Assembly: GCA_009760855.2 (NCBI GenBank)
Contig: WPIO01000067.1
Location: 869,501-933,500 of the forward strand
Reading direction: 5' to 3'
Source of the DNA: Cristatella mucedo
Taxonomy: Eukaryota > Bryozoa > Phylactolaemata > Cristatellidae
DNA: 64,000 nt
The notes below the pieces were generated by a model. It searched no databases and had not been told where the DNA came from. It saw nothing but the letters and a program-made list of their open reading frames with translations. Position numbers and translations under genes: made by a program. Below, piece by piece: positions 57,890 through 64,000 of this stretch (within the stretch, counting starts at the first letter, position 1; each line of letters begins with the position of its first letter).

Positions 57890-60777
57890 TTAACTGCGTG
57901 CCGGTCCAGTTGGAACTGTTGATTCATAAGGCACCCATTTTTCAAGATCATCATCATGCATAATTATTAAAATCGTCGGATAATGAATGTGAATATTTTA
58001 CTCCATTAACTAATAAAATCTCAATATAATCCAAATCACTTGGAAGTGAAATAGTACCATTATTTGAATTGAATAAATAACGTTGAATGCGATTGATTTT
58101 GATAAAGGTTAATCAAAAATAGAAAATCTAAATATAGAGTCACCTAATGATAAGATATAATTATTTTAAAAGCCATGTTATTTCCTCTTAAGTAAATTGG
58201 ATATAAATTTGGAGAATACAGTTCATGGTTGCACTTTGAAATGAATATATCACCATCATTGATTTTATTTATAATTATAAAAACTCCTGCCGCTACAACC
58301 TTTTAGTTTATTCTTGTTCTATTATCATCTCTTAATACAAATGAACTATCACTATATATATTGTATTGTTAGCTAAATATTTACTATTACTATTATTAAC
58401 ATTAACATTGTCTTCAACTGTACTATCGATATCTTTTTTTATTTCTATTCTTGAGTATGTTGTTTTTTTTGTTTATATCTGATAATTTTTGCTAAAATTT
58501 ATTTTCTATCACTAGGAGAAATTTTCCTTTTGTCATCTATACTTATACAATTATTTAGAGTTAAGTTTCCAAAGTAATCAATAAAACTAGAATCACTAGA
58601 ATAATAAGGATATCTTCCACATTTTAAATAAAAAATTATAAAGGAATTTAATAGGATTTAAATCAGTTTGTTGATAATCTGTAGCATCTGATTAATTTCT
58701 TCTCATTGCTAATCTTTCAACACTTAAATTTTTTCTAATATTACAGGCCTCCTATATATATCAACTTTTGTATAAAGATATTTTGTGTTGCAATATCTCT
58801 TCTATTATCCGGATCTGATATTCTTAGATACTTTTTTGAGTTCGCAGATAAATTACCTGTTATATGTTGATCAGAATCTTTTCTTAGATAATAGTTATCA
58901 GCAAATCATTTATTACCTGTTTCTAGTGAATAAACTGTTTCTCCAAGATTTCTTATTCTGTTTGAATCAAAGTTCAAAGTTTCATCCATTTGTAAATCTT
59001 ATCTATAAAGCATTTTTAAGATTACGCTATGTAAATAGTTATATTTATAAAATATGATTGACCAATTCTAAGTAAATCGTGTGTACGTACAATTAGTGAA
59101 TCATTAACTAATCTTTTATCTGAATTAGGACAATAACTATCAAATAACTGAAATGAATAACCACGAATTCCTTCTGGTGTAAGATAAATAATCTGTCTTA
59201 ATAAACCTTTAAAATCTAAATATGTTGCTGGAATTGCAAAAAATGCCCTATGAATTATATCATTTGATAAACCATCAGTAAATTTCCCTTGATAGTTTGT
59301 TCCATATATAGTTTTTTGTTGTGTTCAATCAATATATGAATTAAATGTTATTTTTGCGACATTTCCATCTAAAATTCTATTTAGGTAATCAAGATTAACA
59401 CCATCATTTGGATTGTATTAACAGAATCTATTATAATTTTGATAAAATTTTTATACATATCTAAATTCTCATTAACTGTTCCTCCAATAACACTAAGGAA
59501 GCTTGCATTAAAATAACTTTTATTAGGAACACTATTTTCCTTATCAGAAAAACCACTAGCTCCAACACCATCATTTACAATTAAATTTCCTCTATTTTTT
59601 TCTACCAGTAAGTGGTAATTTAGTATAAGCTTAATATTTCGTTGCAGAATCACTGGGATGTATAAGATTTGCAAGATCTACTATTCTATAATTATTCATA
59701 TCAATATCTCCATCAGAAGTAGTTGATCTAGCAACTTTTGTTACAAAGTTAGTATCTAAATACTTTCTATTTACTGCATCCCCAGCATCAATAGGATCTC
59801 CTAAATTTGTTATAGGATCATTATCGATATTTAGATTTCCACCAAGTACATCACCAGTCTTCTTAATACAATTCGTTGCTGCCTTTCCTTCCTTCTTTAT
59901 CCTAACATTTCTGTATAATACTAGCACTAAAATCTCTAAAATTAATTCCGCTAGCAACAGTAAACTTATCAATAGCATATGTACATGTTCCATCGATATT
60001 AATTATTAAAACTACTGTGCCACTTACTCCATAAGTATTATCACTTGTTAATTCTAGATAGGAATTAGTCTTATCAGTTGCATACATAATATTAGAAACC
60101 ATACTAAAATTAGATAATACTCCTGGAAAGAATTTCTTAAGATTAGTTGAACATGCAATAATCTTACCTGTTTGTGCGATAACAGGCATATCACCAGGTG
60201 TAATTTTTTGAGGTTGAAATTTATTTCCTTCACTTCCATTAGCAGTAATATTTAAACATAACATATCAAGATAGAATACACTTGGATAAGTACAAGAAAC
60301 TGCTTATAAACATCTAAATGATACTTGTTTAGTACTATCAACATATTGTTTTGTTACAACATCAGAGTCTTTCGCATTTATAATATTCTTATTTCCCATA
60401 TCAATACTTGCCATTGCTTTTCCTTGAAACACTGCTCCCATACTTTTTAATAATCCATAGTTTATTACTTTGTAGGTTTTTAGATCTGAGTAAACTGTTC
60501 CGTCAGCAGAGTTACCAGATATACCCTAAATATCCTTACAATTCAATTGTGATTTCATTATTGAAATTTGTTTAGGTAATACATCAGTTAGACTTGATAC
60601 TGTAGCTAATTCTCCTGAGAAATTACTAATAAAACTGTTACCAGCACTTGAACTAAGAACATAAACTAGTCTTATAGCATCGTCACTATTAACAGGAAAT
60701 GCTAAATTAGTTAATCTATTCTTATTTGCGTTAAGATCATTATAAATATTACCATTAACTTTTCTTACTTTTTCCAT
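57890..60777 (-). pseudogene. Fibre-like virion protein with repeated DA-x-x-x-x-Y motif
   Basis: A minus-strand coding region of about 2.9 kb starts at 60,777. A repeated unit of the form N-x-I-x-N-L-x-P-(5)-DA-(4)-YVD recurs near 60,735-60,660 (NRLTNLAFPVNSDDA), 60,410 (KNIINAKDSDVVTKQYVD), 59,815 (ITNLGDPIDAGDAVNRKYLD), 59,690, 59,430 and 58,960 (NRIRNLGETVYSLETGNK). Such units are known from trimeric fibre-type proteins of phages and of virus-like elements, so an attachment fibre or other virion spike is likely; that is inference. The first frame is open to 59,902 except for TAG at 60,526 and TAA at 60,304. Later frame changes fall near 59,910, 59,620 (an A7 run), 59,410, 59,000 and 58,760. 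TGA interrupts at 59,325 and 58,906. C-terminal limit is approximate. Confidence 0.55.
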
Positions 60778-60789
60778 TAATTATAATAT
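60778..60789. promoter_or_regulatory. 12 bp divergent start region
   Basis: The ATG of the minus-strand fibre-like gene (60,777) and that of the plus-strand basic protein (60,790) lie head to head with only TAATTATAATAT between them. Any promoters must overlap each other or the coding regions. Confidence 0.5.
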
Positions 60790-61138
60790 ATGATGAAAAA
60801 AGCAAGAGCAAGAAAAAGAAAAGGAGTTGGTGAAGATACAAAAAAAAAGATTTTCTGCAAGTAAAGAAATTGTAGAAGGTGCTAAAATTGCGACAAATGT
60901 GGGTGAAAAAGTAATTACGAAAGTAGTTTTAAAGATTGGTGCAAAATTATCACTACAAGCATCTGAAAATATTGCAACATTAGTACATACAGTTTTACAA
61001 TCTCTTAAAGCAATTGGTGCTGGCGCTAATGTTTTTGGTGGAATTCGGTCAGGATTTACAGGAATACTTTATCTATGTCTATTTATAAACAAAATAGTAG
61101 ATATTATTTCTTCTGGAAACTATGGACAGGTGTTCTGA
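60790..61138 (+). pseudogene. Basic, hydrophobic small viral protein, frameshift at A9
   Basis: From ATGATG at 60,790 a very basic N-terminus (KKARARKRKGVGED) runs into nine A at 60,840-60,848. The reading must change frame there to continue into 60,827-61,138, with ATNVGEKVITKVVLKIGAKL and a hydrophobic, Gly-rich stretch (AIGAGANVFGGIRSGFTGIL), ending at TGA 61,136. Basic start plus membrane-active helices recall minor virion or core proteins of adenovirus-like particles, but no family is recognised. Beyond the TGA the frame stays open to a second TGA at 61,205 that overlaps the next ATG (ATGA). The A9 shift could be decay, sequencing error or slippage. Confidence 0.48.
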
Positions 61139-61203
61139 AAGACACTGACAGAAAATAGAAGGATTAGAAAAGATGATTTAGAGTTTAAAAAATTGTCTCA
61201 AAA

Positions 61204-61898
61204 ATGATATTGTACTTGCTGCAGAAAAAAAATAATTATCCTTGGCAATGGAATCTAAGTGAATTTTTAACTGATGTCTCTGGACAGGAAATAAAATGGG
61301 ATGCAGCTCAACTTGATCCAAAATCATGGTCAAAGAAGTTCTTAGAAGTGAGCTCTGGAGGGTTTTAGCCTGCTATTCCTGCATTAGTTTCAGCAATTGC
61401 GGTGGCCGTATGAGCTACTGGAACTGCTATTTCAATTGCTGTTACAATTGCAAGTCTAATTAAAAAGTTAATAGATGAAACAAAGTTTACAAGAAAAGCA
61501 CCAAAAAGGGTACATGAGCAACCAATTGATTGCACTAACTTTACAAAGTGAATTGCTGATAAATACTATTACTGATTTGAATATAATGGTAGAATTAATT
61601 AAAAAAGGAACAGATATTGATGTTTCAGGAAAACTGCAAAACTCGGAATTAAAGAATCGATTAGATTATACAAAGTATGGAAGGAAATTAGTAGAGGACA
61701 GTGGAGTTAATTTCTCACCTGAATTAAAGAGACATTAAGAAAGTAGAAGCTATTGCAGTAGGTGGTACAAAGTCATTCGAATTTAAAGCAGAGACTGCTA
61801 TGTTTAATGCAATACTTTTTGCACAAGGTAAAACAACAGATAAAATACATACAGAAGTATTAAAACTTTTAGCAGACATGAAAAAGAGATGCAAATAA
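61204..61898 (+). pseudogene. Unknown viral protein with central hydrophobic segment, broken
   Basis: The ATG at 61,204 overlaps the preceding TGA. This frame gives a Trp-rich start (YPWQWNLSEFLTDVSGQEIK), TAG at 61,366, then a membrane-like segment (PAIPALVSAIAVAV, TGA at 61,411, then ATGTAISIAVTIASLIKK) and more TGA at 61,549 and 61,573. The overlapping frame 61,475-61,738 is open for 87 codons (IVELIKKGTDID-like, Lys/Leu-rich), and a third clean piece ends at TAA 61,896. One protein split by frameshifts is the likely explanation. The membrane segment suggests a virion or membrane-associated role. No family is recognised. Confidence 0.4.
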
Positions 61899-61966
61899 TA
61901 ATGATCTGAATATCTGACAAGTTTGTTATCATCGGTTAGTGTATAAGTACAATTAGTTCTTGCTAA

Positions 61967-62455
61967 TTAAAAATGTAATTTTATTGAAACCATATCTCTT
62001 GCTGTTGCCGCATCGATTGGATCACCAAAATATCCCAAATTTAATTTATGTTTATCTATTCAAATAAATGCTTCATATTAATTTGATTTCTTATTATAAC
62101 TAACACCAATGAATTTTGAAGAATAATCTTTTCTCATTCCTTTATACCTTTGATTTTCAGAATGTTTTGCTTCTCTTAAATTACAAAATCTATAGTCAAT
62201 TATGTCTAAATTAAAATGATTGATTTTAAAAATTGGCGTCTCGTTTTTACAAATTAACGTGGCTAATCTATGACTTTTGTATACTTTTCCATTTATTTGT
62301 ATTTCTCTATAACCAGTATGATGTAATGGTCCAGCTTCTTTACCAGCTACTGCTTTTCTACGTTTTGTTTTATTTTTAAATTTGCTGGAATATGGATTAT
62401 AGTCTAATAGTTCAAGAACTCTGTCTCTATAAGCAGTAAATTGATCCAATGACAT
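61967..62455 (-). pseudogene. HNH endonuclease with C-terminal AP2-like domain
   Basis: The first 125 codons (62,455-62,081) hold a basic linker and the HNH-type fold: SHRLATLI near residues 61-68 and INHFNLD then FCNLREAKHSEN near 78-101. This matches the intron/virus homing endonuclease type, though the usual Asp-Gly after the His is Asn-Leu here. FIGVSYNKKSN begins the AP2 DNA-binding domain. The same frame passes TAA at 62,078 and TGA at 62,060 and then shows LGYFGDPIDAATARD, the core of AP2, ending at TAA 61,967. So the domain was complete before the stops. These enzymes cut specific DNA sites and spread their own genes. It is preceded by a TTTATAGAAATG start motif, suggesting viral-style expression. 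Confidence 0.72.
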
Positions 62456-62465
62456 TTCTATAAAG
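62453..62465 (-). promoter_or_regulatory. Start-proximal motif on minus strand
   Basis: Read on minus: CTTTATAGAAATG, ATG at 62,455. It carries the same TATAGAAA core as the plus-strand genes at 56,012 and 56,605. Confidence 0.5.
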
Positions 62466-62536
62466 TGTTTTCCTTCTCTTTAAAATATTTTATTATATAT
62501 TGACATATATATGGAATAAATATGCTATTATATATT

Positions 62537-62537
62537 G

Positions 62538-62596
<59 letters not shown>

Positions 62597-62611
62597 CGTG
62601 TGTGTGTGTGA
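62537..62611. repeat. (TA)n(TG)n microsatellite
   Basis: CACACATATATA... changes to TGTGTG near 62,578. Frames through it on either strand are artefacts. Confidence 0.93.
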
Positions 62612-62878
62612 GTTATCAGGTAGTTAAACTTGCAATATCTGATTATCAAGTAAAACAAATTCCTGAATCAACAGAACCTATTTTTATTCGTTTGAAACAC
62701 ACCGATTTGACAGGTGATATTCAAATTCTTCTCACTAATACTCAACTGGCAAGAATTGAAGAGTGAAGCAAAAGGAATTGGATTCCAATTGAATCGAAGT
62801 CTTAGACAATTAAAACAAAATAGAAAAGTTTGTTCTGGTTGAGTAGATTTCATGAGTAAATAAACTGGAAATCGTGAT
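62612..62878 (+). pseudogene. Upstream part of the phospholipase-domain protein, broken
   Basis: The frame after the microsatellite reads PIFIRLKHTDLTGDIQILLT with NTQLARIEE up to 62,763, then a one-base shift gives AKGIGFQLNRSLRQLKQ and CSG, TGA at 62,840, VDFMSK, TAA at 62,861, then joins in frame to the ATG at 62,879. A similar N-terminal segment precedes the phospholipase domain in some virus-like element proteins, from memory. It is probably the true N-terminal half of the next gene. Confidence 0.4.
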
Positions 62879-63397
62879 ATGCACATAAAACTTCCAAAAG
62901 ATGTTCAATCAGAATTCGTACCAAACGGCTCATTCAACAATACTGGTCGTTATAGTTTTTCTGGCCCAGGCAGAGAATTTAGAAAAGGTTTGGATCACGG
63001 CTACGAGGGCATTAACGATCTTGACAGATCGGCTTTGGTGCATGATAGTCTTTATACAGAAGCAGCATCGGATCCTGAACCAAAACGAACAGAAATAAGA
63101 AGTTTATCAGATGTTGTTCTTGATGAATCTGCAGCACGCATTGCGTTGGATCCAAGACAACCATCTTATATCAGAGAAGACGCAAAAACGGTGGCAGCAA
63201 TTATGGCTGCAAAGGCTAAGTTGGGCTTGGGTCGTAATATTGGTGTGGATATTTTAGACAGTCAATTTGCAATGGATTTCTTAAAAGATAAAGTAACAAA
63301 TCTATCAAGTATAGGCAAGATAATGAATTATGCACAGAATCTTGGTTTAAAGATGTTGCCTAAAGTAGAAAAAGATATAAAAAATTTAAATAACTAA
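62879..63397 (+). CDS. Parvovirus-type phospholipase A2 domain protein
   Basis: 172 codons without internal stop. Residues 25-59 carry the compact phospholipase A2 signature of parvovirus minor capsid proteins: Tyr25, then Ser-Gly-Pro-Gly at 28-31 (calcium loop), an Asp49-Arg-x-Ala, and His55-Asp56 with Tyr59 (catalytic dyad). In parvoviruses this activity breaches endosomal membranes during entry; here a similar virion role is inferred. C-terminal of the domain lie charged helices and a Lys-rich end (LPKVEKDIKNLNN). The frame is open upstream across TGA 62,840 and TAA 62,861, so the ATG at 62,879 may not be the original start. Related domains occur in some adintovirus/Polinton-like elements. 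It is the least damaged gene of the block. Confidence 0.78.
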   Translation: MHIKLPKDVQSEFVPNGSFNNTGRYSFSGPGREFRKGLDHGYEGINDLDRSALVHDSLYTEAASDPEPKRTEIRSLSDVVLDESAARIALDPRQPSYIREDAKTVAAIMAAKAKLGLGRNIGVDILDSQFAMDFLKDKVTNLSSIGKIMNYAQNLGLKMLPKVEKDIKNLNN

Positions 63398-63436
63398 TAT
63401 AATTTCTTTATTTTGTTTCATTTGTTTTTTATATAT

Positions 63437-63952
63437 CTAATAATCGGCGTGATTAAACTTATCTTGACATTGTTTTTTATCTACAGCATAAACTTTAACT
63501 TGTTCAAGCTTCATTCTAATATTAAGTCTTTTTTCTAAATGATATGTATCTTGAGTTACGTATCCACCATCTAGAATACCAGTAACAGCAAAGTCATTTT
63601 CAAATTTTTGAATTATTTCCACAACACTACAGAATTTAATTTGTTTGTTCTTTTGATTAAAGAATATACATGGTCAAGTACAAAATTCAATCCATATACC
63701 AATATGGGAACGACTAGTCATATCATAGCCACTGTATTCAAGTTTCATACTTGCTCTAATAGCAATATGTTCTAGAACAGGTCTCATATTTTCAGTAATA
63801 AAAATCCTTGCATTGAAGTGAGGCTTAGAATTTTTACTAATTTTCTGTTCAATATAAACACGTGCTGGTTTTCCTATAGGAATTACAACAGAGGCATTTT
63901 CAAGTACTACAATTTTTTTGTTATCTTTTTCTATACAAGGAAAAGAAAACGT
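63437..63952 (-). pseudogene. Unknown minus-strand viral protein, one in-frame TGA
   Basis: On minus the frame is open from 63,952 to TAA at 63,437, about 170 codons, except for TGA at 63,676-63,674. Readable parts include VVIPIGKPARVYIEQKISKN, RPVLEHIAIRASMKLEYSGY and, after the TGA, LDGGYVTQDTYHLEKRLNIR. Alternating hydrophobic residues suggest beta strands, which would suit a capsid-type or other structural protein, but no family is recognised. No ATG is seen near the left-open end, so the start may lie beyond another shift near 63,955. It converges with the phospholipase-domain gene, 39 bp apart. Confidence 0.45.
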
Positions 63953-64000
63953 TTAAATTAAATTAATAACTCCATTGTCGATCCTAAATCTGACTCTTGC

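Larger units (their letters stand above)
51463..64000. mobile_element. Polinton/adintovirus-like viral element, partial
   Basis: At about 51,460 the sequence turns from moderately GC-rich, gene-poor DNA to AT-rich DNA packed with protein-like frames on both strands. Recognised parts are a protein-primed family B DNA polymerase, a parvovirus-type phospholipase A2 protein, an HNH-AP2 endonuclease and a fibre-repeat protein, with several small unknown genes. This mix occurs in Polintons, adintoviruses and related eukaryotic DNA viruses and their genomic copies. No integrase, packaging ATPase, protease or capsid protein is recognised, and no terminal inverted repeat was found. The right end is outside the window. 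Frames are broken by indels and stops, which suggests an old insertion, draft-assembly errors, an unusual genetic code, or a mixture. Confidence 0.7.

Noticed and set aside
51463-64000. Mitochondrial DNA fragment, suggested by AT richness and TGA in frames
   Set aside because: No mitochondrial gene, rRNA or tRNA is seen; the recognisable genes are viral.

Overview
The window looks like nuclear DNA of an invertebrate animal, with a separate AT-rich, virus-like block at its right end. Bases 1 to about 51,460 are gene-poor. They are dominated by 5'-truncated non-LTR retrotransposons of one CR1/L2-type family, two tRNA-derived SINE families, a GC-rich second LINE-like element, microsatellites and a short hAT-type MITE. 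No complete host gene was recognised; the best host candidate is one signal-peptide exon near 2.6 kb. A lophotrochozoan such as a gastropod mollusc would fit, but this is a guess from repeat style, not a demonstration.

Layout. At 3.2-7.8 kb two LINE copies lie head to tail on the minus strand, one split by a SINE. At 14.05-15.6 kb a plus-strand LINE keeps readable reverse transcriptase motifs. Segments 16.1-25.3 kb and 29.7-37.45 kb are diverged, collinear direct copies of each other about 12-13 kb apart, each carrying private LINE and SINE insertions. Between them lie another LINE (26.1-27.6 kb) and a degenerate tandem array with a period near 175 bp (27.9-29.65 kb). From 35.9 to 41.7 kb the DNA is GC-rich and holds a decayed R2/NeSL-like reverse transcriptase. 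A SPIN/URR1-like hAT MITE sits at 42.4 kb. A CpG-rich patch lies at 49.05-49.5 kb.

From about 51,460 to the right edge the composition becomes AT-rich and coding density rises. This block holds a broken protein-primed family B DNA polymerase, several small genes, a long minus-strand gene with fibre-like repeats, a basic hydrophobic protein, an HNH-AP2 homing endonuclease and a parvovirus-type phospholipase A2 domain protein. The set suggests a Polinton/adintovirus-like element that runs off the window. Its frames are interrupted by frameshifts, often near A-runs, and by in-frame stops in which TGA is unusually frequent. Several genes start right after a shared TATAGAAAATG-like motif.

The LINE machinery probably mobilised the SINEs, since SINE family 1 appears to share the LINE 3' tail. 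The viral genes would form a replication-plus-virion module, but as read here they are not intact. All calls were made by eye; boundaries of repeats are good to some tens of bases.
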